Positions 48,363-57,478 of a DNA stretch of 64,000 nucleotides are shown piece by piece. The stretch is taken from the NCBI RefSeq assembly GCF_018131005.1, contig NZ_JAFCJK010000014.1, positions 32,518 through 96,517 on the forward strand, read 5' to 3'. Every line of letters starts with the position of its first letter. The stretch's first letter is position 1. This stretch comes from Bradyrhizobium lablabi. Lineage in GTDB: Bacteria > Pseudomonadota > Alphaproteobacteria > Rhizobiales > Xanthobacteraceae. Under the pieces are notes generated by a model that searched no databases, was not told where the DNA came from, and saw only the letters and a program-made list of their open reading frames with translations. A program made the translations under genes and the position numbers.

Positions 48363-49715
48363 CTACGACAACCGCATATCGAGCAGCCTGCGCCCTTCGC
48401 CCTTGATGAGCTTCTTCACTGCGCTCGAGGCGATCACCTCGCCGGTGTTGGCGTAGGCCTCGTGGTTCTTCTCGATATCGTCGAGGCGGTAGAGATAGTT
48501 GACCATAACGCCAGCGGATTCACGCAGGCCCTTCGGGGAAACGTCGCCAAGCCAGTTGATTCGCTCCAGCCGGGCGCCGTTGCCGAGATGGAAACGTGCG
48601 ACCGAGTCGATCAGCCGGCCCTTTGGCGTGCGCGCCTTGAGGAAATAATACGCTGCGAGCGGCTCGACCACGGTGCGCAGTTGCGACGTCAGTTCGGCGT
48701 TCTCGATCCAATCGGGCTTGTCGAGGCTTTCCAGCAGCGTCCGCTCCTCGTCGGTGACAGGAACGTCCTTGGCCTCCTTCAGCCACTGCATGAAGCCAGG
48801 CACCGGCGACAGCGTCACGAAGGTGTCGAGCTTCGGCAGTTCGCGGCGCAGTTCCTCGACAACCTGCTTGATCAGGAAACTGCCGAAGGAAATGCCGCCG
48901 AGTCCGCGCTGGGTGTTTGAGATCGAATAAAACACGGCGGTGCGGGCGCGCTCGATCGGCACCGGCTGGCGCTCCTCGGCAAGCAGCGGGGCGATCGCAC
49001 CAGGAATCGTTTCGGTCAGCGCGACCTCCACGAAGATCAGGGGCTCGTCTGCCAATGCCGGATGGAAGAAGGCGTAGCAGCGGCGGTCGACCGGATCGAT
49101 GCGCCGGCGCAGGTCATTCCAGTCGCGGATCTCGTGCACGGCTTCATAGCGGATGATCTTTTCCAGAATATTGGCCGGAGACGACCAGTCTATCCCGCGC
49201 AGCACGAGAAATCCCCTGTTGAACCAGGACGAGAGCAGATGAACGACGTCGCGGTCGAGCGTTGCGAGGTCCTTGTTGCCCTTCATCAATGAAAGCAGAT
49301 CCGAGCGCATCGACACGAGGTCGCTGGTGCCGCCCGGCGCGCGGTTGAGCCGGCGGATCAATTCCTGCCGGCGCGGTTCGGAGGCGAAATGCAAATCGCT
49401 CGCATCGTCGCCATCGGCTTGCGTGCGCCAGTGTTCGATCGCCTGGGCAAGCCGTGCCTGGTCGGGACCGTAATCGTTGGCGAGAGCCTGGAAGAAACAC
49501 AGGCGACCGGCGGCATCGAGATGATGATAGCGGTCGAGCACCTCGCGCGCCATCGCGGTGCCGGATGCCTCGCCGCGGCCCGACAGCAACGCTTCGCACA
49601 ATTCGAGCAGCTCGCAGGCGTCCTGCTTGTCGTTGGCGGCACTGGCCCGGCCGAGCAGGATGCGGCCGCGTTCTGAGATGGTGGAGAGCAGATCGGAGAA
49701 GTAGGCGTTGGCCAT
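48363..49715 (-). CDS. malonyl-CoA decarboxylase
   Basis: The enzyme converts malonyl-CoA to acetyl-CoA and CO2. In rhizobia it serves malonate use and keeps malonyl-CoA low. The 450-residue protein has an N-terminal helical domain (about 1-190) and a C-terminal acyltransferase-like domain with HPALADEPLIFVEVALT, SISNTQRGLGGISFGSFLIKQ, the LSPVPGF stretch and a distal HLGNGARLERINWLGD with the conserved His. The matB and matC genes that make up the rhizobial malonate operon are not adjacent, so the gene stands alone here. It is convergent with the TonB receptor gene. Confidence 0.95.
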   Translation of the reverse strand: MANAYFSDLLSTISERGRILLGRASAANDKQDACELLELCEALLSGRGEASGTAMAREVLDRYHHLDAAGRLCFFQALANDYGPDQARLAQAIEHWRTQADGDDASDLHFASEPRRQELIRRLNRAPGGTSDLVSMRSDLLSLMKGNKDLATLDRDVVHLLSSWFNRGFLVLRGIDWSSPANILEKIIRYEAVHEIRDWNDLRRRIDPVDRRCYAFFHPALADEPLIFVEVALTETIPGAIAPLLAEERQPVPIERARTAVFYSISNTQRGLGGISFGSFLIKQVVEELRRELPKLDTFVTLSPVPGFMQWLKEAKDVPVTDEERTLLESLDKPDWIENAELTSQLRTVVEPLAAYYFLKARTPKGRLIDSVARFHLGNGARLERINWLGDVSPKGLRESAGVMVNYLYRLDDIEKNHEAYANTGEVIASSAVKKLIKGEGRRLLDMRLS

Positions 49716-49827
49716 TGGCGGGGCGTATCCGGATGATGCCGAACCTTACATCGATTTAAGGCCGAGGGGACCGGAATCAAGCGCATGGAGTGTACAGAAA
49801 TATGTCAGGACTCGACAAAGGTATAAT

Positions 49828-50637
49828 TCAGGCCTTCTCCGCGAACTCCGTCGGCGTCTTGCCGGTCACCTGGCGGAAGGCGTGGGAGAATGCCGGCATG
49901 CTGGCATAGCCGAGGTCAGCGGCGACCTGCTTGACCGAGACGTTCCCGGCGGTCGACAGCCGCTCGATCGCCGCCGCGATGCGCGCGCGCTGGCACCAGC
50001 TCTTGAAGCTCAATTGAGTCTCCGCCGAGAACAGCCGCGACAAGGTCCGCGCCGAGGTGCCGACCTCGCGAGCCAGCGTCTCGATGTCGTGATCCCGTGT
50101 CGGATCCGACAGCACGATGTCGGCGGCGCGGCGGCAGCGCGGCTCCTGCGGCAACGGGATGAAGGTCGCGGAGTCCTCGGCGCGGTGCAGCTCCAGCATC
50201 ACGAGCTTGATCAGGATTTCGGTGCGCTCCCGGCCGTTGTCCGGGTCGAACAGCGCGAGGATCGCCTGGTGCAGCAGCGGCGACACCCGCACGACGAATT
50301 CGCTGTCGAGGCTTTCGCTGCGCTCCTCGCGCGCAAGCCAGGCCTGGTCGAAATAGAGCGTCCGCATCTCGATGTCGGCGAGCACGTCGATCGCATGCGC
50401 GAGCAGGGCAGGGACCCACACCGCACGATCCGGCGGCACCAGCCAGCGGCCCTTCGGCGTCGTCACCTGCATGGTGCCCTTGGCGGCATAGACCAGTTGG
50501 GCCTCGCGGTGCATGTGGGTGTCGAGTCGCACGCCCTTGCCATAGTTGCGCGCGACGAGGTGCACGCCATCGCCGGTCGTGCGCTGGCCCTTGAGAATTG
50601 CGGCAATTGGCAGCTCGGCGATAGTCATTGGCGGCAT
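49828..50637 (-). CDS. AraC family transcriptional regulator
   Basis: A DNA-binding regulator of 269 residues. The N-terminal cupin-like sensor (about 30-125, HMHREAQLVYAAKGTMQVTTP, then VPPDRAVWVPA) is followed by two helix-turn-helix units (about 180-265, DIETLAREVGTSARTLSRLFSAE and SVKQVAADLGYASMPAFSHAFRQVTGKTP). It is divergent from an MFS transporter gene with 65 bp between the starts, so it probably controls that gene and itself. The pairing recalls NimR/NimT of Escherichia coli. ATG 50628 (MTIAELP) is an alternative start. Confidence 0.92.
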   Translation of the reverse strand: MPPMTIAELPIAAILKGQRTTGDGVHLVARNYGKGVRLDTHMHREAQLVYAAKGTMQVTTPKGRWLVPPDRAVWVPALLAHAIDVLADIEMRTLYFDQAWLAREERSESLDSEFVVRVSPLLHQAILALFDPDNGRERTEILIKLVMLELHRAEDSATFIPLPQEPRCRRAADIVLSDPTRDHDIETLAREVGTSARTLSRLFSAETQLSFKSWCQRARIAAAIERLSTAGNVSVKQVAADLGYASMPAFSHAFRQVTGKTPTEFAEKA

Positions 50638-50702
50638 CCCGTCAGGACAAGCACCTATAACCTATTTCGCATCCGTTGAGGATTCGAGTTAAGGACTGTC
50701 CC

Positions 50703-51881
50703 ATGAACAGCCCCGGCAGGGTGATCGGCTTCGTCAACGCCGCCCATTTCATCGATCACTATTCAATGCTGATCTTCGCTGCCGCCGTCATCGTGATGGG
50801 GCCGGCGCTCGGCATGGCCTACTCGGAACTCCTGCCCTATGCGACGCCGGGCTTCGTCGCCTTCGGCGCCGGCTCACTGCTCACCGGCTGGCTCGGCGAC
50901 CGTTGGAGCCGCCGCCACATGATGGTGATCTTCTTTGTCGGGATCGGGCTATCGATGATCTCGGTCGGCTTCGTGCAAACGCCGCTGCAGCTCGGCGCGG
51001 CGCTGCTCGCAATCGGTATCTTCGCCTCGATCTATCACCCCGTCGGCACCGCCATGATCGTGTCCTATGCCGACAGGCTCGGCCGCGAAATGGGGATCAA
51101 CGGCGTCTGGGGCAATCTCGGCGTCGCCTCTTCGGCGCTGGTCACCGGCGTGATCGGCCAGTATTTCGGCTGGCGCTGGGCCTTCATCGTGCCCGGCATC
51201 GTCACCGTGCTGCTCGGCATCGCTTTCGCGATGACCGTGATGCATGAGGATCGCAAGGGCAGCAGGCAGGCTGCCGCGCAGGCACGTGTTGCCAAGGAAG
51301 ACATGTGGCGGGTGATCGTGTCACTCTTGATCGTGGTGATCGCGATCTCGACCACGTTCAATGCGGTCACCGTGGCGCTGCCAAAGCTGTTCGCCGAACG
51401 GCTCGCCGATCTGACAAGGAGCCCGGCGCTGCTCGGCGTGATCGCGGCCGGTGTCTACGTGTTCGGCGCGATGACGCAGTACACGATCGGCCGGCTATTG
51501 GATCACTACTCTCTGAAGGCGGTCGCGCTGCCGCTGTCGTTCATGCTGGCGCCGTTCCTTTATCTCGCCGCAAGCCTCTCGAACCTGCCGCTGATCGTGG
51601 TCTCGATCGGAATCGTGATGGGAGCCTTCGGCCAGGTGACGGTCAACGATGCCATGGTCGGCAAATACACCACCGAGGAATGGCGCTCGCGCGCCTATGC
51701 GGTGCGCTACTTTGTCGGCTTCACCGCGGCGGGCGCATCGGTGGGTCTCGTCGCATGGCTCTACGAGCAGGGCGGCTTCGCCACGATGCTGCATGCCTTC
51801 GCCGCGCTTTGCCTGCTGGCGATCGCGGCCGCGATTATTCTCCCACGCGAAATCAGGACGCCTGCCGCGCAGGCACCTTGA
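50703..51881 (+). CDS. major facilitator superfamily transporter
   Basis: A cytoplasmic-membrane transporter of 392 residues with about 12 hydrophobic segments. The loop between helices 2 and 3 reads GWLGDRWSRRHMM, the MFS signature. A second group of helices begins after a charged central loop (about 185-205, HEDRKGSRQAAAQ). ATG 50703 has AAGGA seven bases upstream. The divergent AraC-type gene suggests substrate-induced expression. The substrate is not known; drug or metabolite efflux is the usual role of such pairs. Confidence 0.9.
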   Translation: MNSPGRVIGFVNAAHFIDHYSMLIFAAAVIVMGPALGMAYSELLPYATPGFVAFGAGSLLTGWLGDRWSRRHMMVIFFVGIGLSMISVGFVQTPLQLGAALLAIGIFASIYHPVGTAMIVSYADRLGREMGINGVWGNLGVASSALVTGVIGQYFGWRWAFIVPGIVTVLLGIAFAMTVMHEDRKGSRQAAAQARVAKEDMWRVIVSLLIVVIAISTTFNAVTVALPKLFAERLADLTRSPALLGVIAAGVYVFGAMTQYTIGRLLDHYSLKAVALPLSFMLAPFLYLAASLSNLPLIVVSIGIVMGAFGQVTVNDAMVGKYTTEEWRSRAYAVRYFVGFTAAGASVGLVAWLYEQGGFATMLHAFAALCLLAIAAAIILPREIRTPAAQAP

Positions 51882-51972
51882 CCGCGGTGACGTTTTGCTG
51901 CGCTATTTAAGGTTGATCCGGATAACTGGCAGCATCCACCGCGAGCGGGCCGCGCTCACGCGCCGCACAATT

Positions 51973-52035
51973 GTGCGTGAACCTTCTCCAATAGTCCGTG
52001 AACCTATTCCCAGAGTCCGTGAACTTGTTCCGACC
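51973..52035. repeat. 21-bp tandem repeat, three copies
   Basis: Units start at 51973, 51994 and 52015. Each unit contains GTGCGTGAAC or GTCCGTGAAC followed by a T-rich TTCC-like part. The repeats lie 95-157 bp upstream of the adenylate cyclase start. The period of two helical turns puts identical faces side by side, as in arrays of regulator sites. The second and third units are also in frame with the cyclase gene and would encode VNLFPES-like units if the longer start at 51998 were used. Confidence 0.75.
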
Positions 52036-52129
52036 CGGCGGTGTGGTACTCTGTGCAAGGGTTTCGGGGACTCAGGCGCCTGTCGCGCCTCGATCACTGC
52101 TATCCGTGGTTTGTGGAGCCGCCCGACCT

Positions 52130-53710
52130 ATGGGAGAAATTCGCGATTTCAAGTCAGGCAAGTCCGGCAGGCCGCCGTCCGACGACGCGGCGCCGCGGCG
52201 CCTTGCTGCGATCGTTGCGGGCGACATCGCCGGCTACAGCAGGCTGATGCAGCTTGACGAAGAGGGTACGCATAACCGCGTCAAGCGGATCCAGCGCGAT
52301 CTCATCGAACCCACCATTGCCGAACACCACGGCAAGCTGGTCAAGACCACCGGCGACGGTTTCTTTGCGATGTTCGACAGTCCGGTCGAGGCTGTCAGAT
52401 GCAGCATCGTGATCCAGCAGAACCTGGTCGGCCGCAATGCCGCGGTGCCGAAGCACTTCTGGATCGAGTACCGGATCGGGGTCAATCTCGGCGACATCAT
52501 CATTGAGCCCGACGACATCTATGGCGACGGTGTCAATGTGGCCGCGCGTCTGGAGGGGATTGCTGCGCCGGGCGAGGTCTACATCTCAGGCGGCATCTAC
52601 GAGCAGATCAAGCACAAGATGGTCTGCGGCTACGAGTCGCTCGGCGACCGCAAAGTCAAGAACATCACTGACCCGGTCCGCGTCTATCGCGTGCTGCCGG
52701 ACGCCGCGGCGTACAACCGGACGCGAAAGCGTCGCGAGAATATCCTGATCGGCCTGCTTGGCCTGTCGATTGCGATCATTGCCGGCGGTGCGCTCTGGTA
52801 CATGCTGGCGCAACGGGGCAAACCGAGCCAAGTGGCGCTGGCGCCGACCGCGTCTCCCGCGCCATCGCCAACGGTGGCGCCGAAGCAGCCGGAAGCGACG
52901 CCTGCCCCAACGCAGGTCGCGCCGAGTCCGGCTCCCGCGCCGAGCGCCGCTCCTTCGCCCCAGCCCCAGCCCCAGCCCCAGCCAGCGCCCGCGGCGAGCC
53001 CGTCCGCGGCAGCGCCGCCGGCTGCGGCATCCGGGCCGGAGCCCGAAATGGTTTCCGTGCCCGGCGGCAGCTTTTCGATGGGCAGCAATGACGACGTGTC
53101 GGAGCGGCCGATCCACCGGGTAACGGTGAGGCCGTTTGCGATGAGCAAATACCCGATCACGGTGCGCGAATGGAATGCATGCGCGGGGGCCAAGGCCTGC
53201 GGCTTTACGGCGACCGGCAAGGACGACGCGCCGGTCACGAACGTGAGCTGGACCGACGCCAAGCAATATGTGACGTGGCTCGCCGACCGCACCAAGAAGG
53301 CGTACCGGCTTCCGAGCGAGGCCGAATGGGAATTCGCGGCGCGCGGCGGCACGCAGACCAAATATTGGTGGGGCGACCAGATGCAATCGGGCGCGGCTAG
53401 TTGCAAGGATTGCGGCGGCGACGCCAGCGCGGAGCAGCCCCTCAAGGTGGGCAGCTTCAAGCCCAATCCGTTCGGCCTCTACGACATGGGCGGAGGGGTC
53501 GATCAGTGGGTCGAGGATTGCTGGCACCGGAATTACCAGGGCGCGCCGGCCGATGGTGCGGTCTGGCAGGGCGGCGAGTGCTCGTCCCACGTCATCCGCT
53601 CCGGCTCCTGGCGGAATGACGCGCGCTATGTCCGCCCGGCCAATCGCGACAATTACGACGCCAACGTTCGATATCCGACCCATGGCTTCCGGGTCGCGCT
53701 GTCACCCTGA
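52130..53710 (+). CDS. class III adenylate/guanylate cyclase fused to a formylglycine-generating-enzyme-like (SUMF1) domain
   Basis: A membrane protein of 526 residues. The cytoplasmic N-terminus holds a class III cyclase domain (about 25-190) with metal-binding D32 (GDIAGYS) and D76 (KTTGDG), base-selecting K72 and D129, and N136 and R140 (GVNVAAR), so catalysis looks intact. One membrane segment (about 204-226, ILIGLLGLSIAIIAGG) and a Pro/Ala/Gln-rich linker (about 235-303, including a PQ repeat) lead to a periplasmic SUMF1-like domain (about 305-526, VSVPGGSFSMGSNDD, NVSWTDAKQYVTWLADR, YRLPSEAEWEFAARGGT, SGSWRNDARYVRPANRD). ATG 52130 is chosen as the start of the conserved part; GTG 51998 is longer but lies in a tandem repeat. 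The outer domain may be a sensor rather than an enzyme. Confidence 0.9.
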   Translation: MGEIRDFKSGKSGRPPSDDAAPRRLAAIVAGDIAGYSRLMQLDEEGTHNRVKRIQRDLIEPTIAEHHGKLVKTTGDGFFAMFDSPVEAVRCSIVIQQNLVGRNAAVPKHFWIEYRIGVNLGDIIIEPDDIYGDGVNVAARLEGIAAPGEVYISGGIYEQIKHKMVCGYESLGDRKVKNITDPVRVYRVLPDAAAYNRTRKRRENILIGLLGLSIAIIAGGALWYMLAQRGKPSQVALAPTASPAPSPTVAPKQPEATPAPTQVAPSPAPAPSAAPSPQPQPQPQPAPAASPSAAAPPAAASGPEPEMVSVPGGSFSMGSNDDVSERPIHRVTVRPFAMSKYPITVREWNACAGAKACGFTATGKDDAPVTNVSWTDAKQYVTWLADRTKKAYRLPSEAEWEFAARGGTQTKYWWGDQMQSGAASCKDCGGDASAEQPLKVGSFKPNPFGLYDMGGGVDQWVEDCWHRNYQGAPADGAVWQGGECSSHVIRSGSWRNDARYVRPANRDNYDANVRYPTHGFRVALSP

Positions 53711-53756
53711 AGCATGATCCGGAGGCGCGGAAAGCGGCTTCCGAGGAGATCATGCT
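53711..53756. repeat. dispersed palindromic repeat (AGCATGATCCGGA type), intact
   Basis: AGCATGATC (53711-53719) and GATCATGCT (53748-53756) are perfect inverted arms. An inner TCCGGA...TTCCGA pair sits inside. It starts at the base after the cyclase stop codon. A partial copy lies at 24577-24610. The position suits a terminator or transcript-stabilising stem. Confidence 0.8.
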
Positions 53757-53782
53757 CAAACGTCAGGTCCTTGGAGGGGGCG

Positions 53783-54208
53783 ATGAAGACTTCACGTTCG
53801 ATCCTGCTTGCGGCGGCGGTGGCGCTGCTCGCGGGTCCCGCCAGCGCGCAAAACAAGCCGGCGCCACCTGACGCCAAGCTGTATTTCATCTGGCCGCGCG
53901 ACGGGGTGACCGTCAGGGGCACGTTCTGGTGCCGCTTCGGCTTGCGCAACATGGGCGTGACCCATGCCGGCGACGACTATGCGAACAGCGGCCATCATCA
54001 CCTCCTGGTCGATGTGAATGAGCCCCTCAATACGAACGAGCCGATTCCATCGGACAAGTCGCATCTGCACTTCGGTGCGGGCCAGACCGAGACCCGCATG
54101 GAGCTGCCTCCCGGCAAGCACACGCTGCAACTGGTGCTCGGCGACGCCAAGCACTATCCGTTCAGCCCGCCTGTCGTCTCCGAGAAGATCACCATCCGCG
54201 TCAGGTAG
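53783..54208 (+). CDS. DUF4399 domain periplasmic protein
   Basis: A small secreted protein of 141 residues with a signal peptide (about 1-23, ending PASAQ). The mature part contains YFIWPRDGVTVRGTFWCRFGLRNMGV, a GHHHLLVD histidine cluster and PPGKHTLQLVLGDA, which identify DUF4399. The His cluster could bind a metal. ATG 53783 has GGAGGGGG just upstream. It is flanked by a palindromic repeat on the left and a binding-protein gene 106 bp to the right. Its function is unknown. Confidence 0.9.
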   Translation: MKTSRSILLAAAVALLAGPASAQNKPAPPDAKLYFIWPRDGVTVRGTFWCRFGLRNMGVTHAGDDYANSGHHHLLVDVNEPLNTNEPIPSDKSHLHFGAGQTETRMELPPGKHTLQLVLGDAKHYPFSPPVVSEKITIRVR

Positions 54209-54314
54209 ACCGCGGCGATAGCCTTCTTGTGCAATCTTGCAGTTGCGCGGACCCCCCGCATGGGGTTTGTTGCCCGCCGAGCCGGGCATCAGATCCGGCG
54301 TGGAGGAAAGTCCG

Positions 54315-55115
54315 ATGTCTCATCCATTGTCGCGTCTGGCTGGCCTAGCCCTGGGAGTGATGATCATGGCCGCGCCTGCCAATGCCGATACCCTGAAGGA
54401 CGAGATTGCGCCGACCGGCAAGCTGAGGGTCGCGATCGCGATCAGCCCGGCGGGCGGTGCGTTCTGGTCGACCAAGAGCGAGGCTGGCGGCTATGCCGGC
54501 GTCCCTGTCGATCTCGGCAGGGAGATGGCGGCGCAGCTCGGCGTACCCGTTGAGTATGTCGCGCACCAGAACTCCGGACAGATCACCGACGCCGCGGCCA
54601 AGAACACCTGGGACGTCACCTTCCTGCCAAAGGATCCCGAGCGCGAGAGCAAGATGAGCTTCGGCCCGATCTACGAGGTTGCGGACGCAACCTACATCGT
54701 CAAGCCGGGTTCGACGGTGACGAATTTTGCAACCCTCGACCAGGACGGCATCAAGGTCGCCGCCGTCAATAACACCACCACCATGCGCGGCGCGATCGCG
54801 CATCTCAAGCACGCCAGGGTCACGGGCTATCAGACCTATGACGAGATCTTCAATCTCCTGAAGAATGGCGAGGTCGATGCCTTCGCGCTGTCGCGCGACC
54901 AGCTCAACGCGATGGCGAAGAAGATTCCCGGCACGCGGGTGCTCGATGAGACGTTCAAGCAGACCGTGACCGCGGTCGCCGTGCCGCTCAACCATCCACT
55001 CGCCGCGGCCTTCGCCGCCAAGTTCGTGACGGAAGCGACCGCCAACGGCACGCTGCGCAAGGCCTATGACAATAACGGCCTGAAGGACACGCCGATTCGG
55101 ACCCAGACGAAGTAG
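54315..55115 (+). CDS. ABC transporter substrate-binding protein, polar amino acid type (SBP_bac_3)
   Basis: A periplasmic protein of 266 residues with a signal peptide (about 1-24, ending ANADT). The mature protein begins LKDEIAPTGKLRVAIA and continues GYAGVPVDLGREMAAQLGVPVEYV, the type II binding-protein fold. The GEVDAFALSRDQL stretch fits lobe 2. Such proteins usually bind amino acids or related solutes. No permease or ATPase gene adjoins it. ATG 54315 has GGAGGA upstream. It is convergent with the ModA-like gene, with only 33 bp between the two stops. Confidence 0.88.
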   Translation: MSHPLSRLAGLALGVMIMAAPANADTLKDEIAPTGKLRVAIAISPAGGAFWSTKSEAGGYAGVPVDLGREMAAQLGVPVEYVAHQNSGQITDAAAKNTWDVTFLPKDPERESKMSFGPIYEVADATYIVKPGSTVTNFATLDQDGIKVAAVNNTTTMRGAIAHLKHARVTGYQTYDEIFNLLKNGEVDAFALSRDQLNAMAKKIPGTRVLDETFKQTVTAVAVPLNHPLAAAFAAKFVTEATANGTLRKAYDNNGLKDTPIRTQTK

Positions 55116-55148
55116 CGCCGATTTTTGATAGTCGAGTAGCAGGCACTC

Positions 55149-55949
55149 CTAATGCGTCGCGCCTGCCGGGATCGGATCGAGGCCGCTGTTGACCAGCGCG
55201 TCGCGCGCTTCCGGCGAGCCGAGAAAGCTGATCAGCGCCTTGCCGGCGTCGGGCGACTTCGAAGCCGTGGCAATGCCGGCGGAGAACACCGTGATCTTCT
55301 GCAAGGGCTCCGGCAACGGGCCGATGATGTCGATGCCGGCGACGGGCTTGAGCTCGGAGATCTGCTGGAGGCCGATCTCAGCCTCGTCATGGGCGACGAT
55401 CTCGCCGACCGGGGTCGCCGGAATCTTCCGCGCCTTGTCCTTCATCTCGGCGGCAATGCCGAGCTTGTCAAACATCTCTGTCGAGACATAGACGCCGCTG
55501 GCGCTGTCGGAATAGGCGATCGATTTCGCCGACAACAATGCCCGCTTCACGGCGTCGGCCGAGCTAATGTCAGGCCTCGGTGCGCCAGACTTCACCGCGA
55601 TTCCGATCGGTGATTTGACGAGATCGACGCGGCTGTCGGCCACGACCTTGCCCTGCTTGATGAGGTCGCCGAGCGCGTAGCCGACCATGATCAGCACGTC
55701 CGCCGGCTCGCCGCGTTCGAGCCGCACCGGAATGGCGTTGACCGTCGTTCCCATCGATGGACCGTAGGCGGTCACGACCTTGTGTCCGGTCTTGCGCTCG
55801 AACTCCGGCACCAGCGCCTTGTAGGCGGCGGTGAGCCCGCCCGAGATCATGACGTGGATTTCGGCGGCGGATGCGGTTGTGGCGAGGACGAGGACGAGGA
55901 CGCCGACAAAGGCGAGCGCAAGGGTGCGGAAGTGAGTTGAGGGGCGCAT
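55149..55949 (-). CDS. extracellular substrate-binding protein, ModA-like
   Basis: A periplasmic binding protein of 266 residues with a signal peptide (about 1-28, ending ASAAE). The mature N-terminus EIHVMISGGLTAAYKALVPEFERKTGHKV and the later RGEPADVLIMVGYAL, YSDSASGVYVS and FSAGIATASKSPDAGKALISFL stretches match the molybdate-type family. Many members near this branch bind other oxyanions or organic acids. No modB or modC gene is next to it, so the ligand and partner are open. It reads toward, and converges with, the gene before it. Confidence 0.88.
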   Translation of the reverse strand: MRPSTHFRTLALAFVGVLVLVLATTASAAEIHVMISGGLTAAYKALVPEFERKTGHKVVTAYGPSMGTTVNAIPVRLERGEPADVLIMVGYALGDLIKQGKVVADSRVDLVKSPIGIAVKSGAPRPDISSADAVKRALLSAKSIAYSDSASGVYVSTEMFDKLGIAAEMKDKARKIPATPVGEIVAHDEAEIGLQQISELKPVAGIDIIGPLPEPLQKITVFSAGIATASKSPDAGKALISFLGSPEARDALVNSGLDPIPAGATH

Positions 55950-56069
55950 GAAAGTTTTCTCCGGGACGATTCTTGAGCGGGTCGTCGTGCCGGGACACTA
56001 CTGCGTGGGGGGAGGCGTGGCTAGCCGTCGGCAACCGTCACTGCGTTGATGGAGTTGCCCGCTTACGAC

Positions 56070-57293
56070 TCACGAATTCACATGCACGAAATCCCGCAGC
56101 AGCGGGTAGATATCGTTGTTCCAGCGCTTGCCCGAGAACACGCCGTAATGGCCGACGCCGGCCTGCATGTGGTGCACCTTGCGATAGGTGCGCACGCCGG
56201 TGCAGAGGTCCTGCGCGGCGAGCGTCTGGCCGACCGAGCAGATGTCGTCCTTCTCGCCTTCCACGGTCATCAGTCCCATGCGCTTGATCGCGGCCGGGTC
56301 CACCGGGCGGCCGCGGTGCATCAGCTTGCCCTGCGGCAGCAGATGCTCCTGGAACACGTCGCGGACCGTCTCGATATAAAACTCCGCCGGCAGGTCCATC
56401 ACGGCGAAATATTCGTCGTAGAAAGTCTTGATCACCTCGGCCTTCTCGGTCTCGCCCTTGGCGAGATGGTTGGCGAGGTCGACGTGCTGCTTGATGTGCC
56501 GTTCGAGGTTCATCGATACGAACGCCGCAAGCTGCACGAAGCCGGGATAGACCTGGCGCAACGCGCCTTTGCACTGGAGCGGCACGAAGTTGATCAAATT
56601 GTCCCTGAACCACTTGATCGGTTTGCTTTTGGCGAAAGCATTGACCTTGGTCGGCTGGATCCGCGTGTCGATCGGGCCGGCCATCAGCGTCAGCGAGGCC
56701 GGGCGTGCCGGATGGTTGTCCTCCGACATCACGGCGGCCGCGGCGAGCGCCGAGACCGAGGGCTGGCAGATCGCCACCATGTGGGCGCGGGGGCCGAGCT
56801 TGGCGAGGAAATCGATCAAATGGTCGGTGTAATCCTCGAGCCCGAAGCGTCCGTGGCCGGACGGGATGTCGCGCGGGTTGTGCCAGTCGGTGATGTAGAC
56901 GTCGTGGTCCTGCAGCAGCGTCTTCACGGTGCCGCGCAACAGCGTCGCGAAATGGCCGGACATCGGCGCTACAAGCAACAGGCGAGGCTGCTCCGGCGCA
57001 TCGGGTTTCGCGAAATGCAGAAGCGACCCGAACGGCGTCGCGTAGGCTATCTCTTCGGTCACCTGCAATTCCCTGTTGCCGACCGTCACGCTGCCGATGC
57101 CGTAGTCGGGGCGGGTGTAGGTCAGGCTGGAGCGGGAGATCAGTTCGAGGGCGGCCGCGAGCCGCCCGAACGCGCGCTCCGAGGCGCCCAGCGGCACCAG
57201 GTTGAGGTATTTCAGCGCCGCCGCGGCCCCGGTCCGCCATGGCGCCGTGAGGTCCACATGATTCTGATAGGCCTGGTACAACATTGGCATCAT
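56070..57293 (-). CDS. phaZ: intracellular polyhydroxybutyrate depolymerase
   Basis: PhaZ breaks down stored polyhydroxybutyrate granules. The protein of 407 residues contains APMSGHFATLLRGTVKTLL, ITDWHNPRDIPSGHGRFGLEDYTDHLI and the nucleophile region ICQPSVSALAAAAVMSED, where C176 takes the place of the usual lipase serine, as in Ralstonia PhaZa-type enzymes. No signal peptide is seen. Several ATG codons cluster at 57284-57299; ATG 57293 fits the AAGGGTGG ribosome site and the usual MMPMLYQAYQ start. It is divergent from the glutathione S-transferase gene by about 185 bp. Confidence 0.93.
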   Translation of the reverse strand: MMPMLYQAYQNHVDLTAPWRTGAAAALKYLNLVPLGASERAFGRLAAALELISRSSLTYTRPDYGIGSVTVGNRELQVTEEIAYATPFGSLLHFAKPDAPEQPRLLLVAPMSGHFATLLRGTVKTLLQDHDVYITDWHNPRDIPSGHGRFGLEDYTDHLIDFLAKLGPRAHMVAICQPSVSALAAAAVMSEDNHPARPASLTLMAGPIDTRIQPTKVNAFAKSKPIKWFRDNLINFVPLQCKGALRQVYPGFVQLAAFVSMNLERHIKQHVDLANHLAKGETEKAEVIKTFYDEYFAVMDLPAEFYIETVRDVFQEHLLPQGKLMHRGRPVDPAAIKRMGLMTVEGEKDDICSVGQTLAAQDLCTGVRTYRKVHHMQAGVGHYGVFSGKRWNNDIYPLLRDFVHVNS

Positions 57294-57478
57294 ACGCATC
57301 CACCCTTGCCGGTGGTGCCATGCAATATCGACGCCAAAAGCGAGGGCAGGCCGCCCGGTGAATTGGCACGTCGCTTGCTGCAAAATTGCGCGGGCGCCCC
57401 AGTGCTTGAGCAGGGCGCCGCGTGCCCGCGCCGGCAGACGGTGCGGAGAATTGTCCAGGCGTGCGAGGGAATGGCGAC

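Noticed and set aside
51973..52035. Tandem repeats as a possible CRISPR array
   Set aside because: Units are directly adjacent with no spacers, only three copies are present and no cas genes are nearby.
55149..55949. Molybdate transport locus
   Set aside because: Only the binding protein is present; no modB or modC is adjacent, so a molybdate role is not supported beyond family resemblance.
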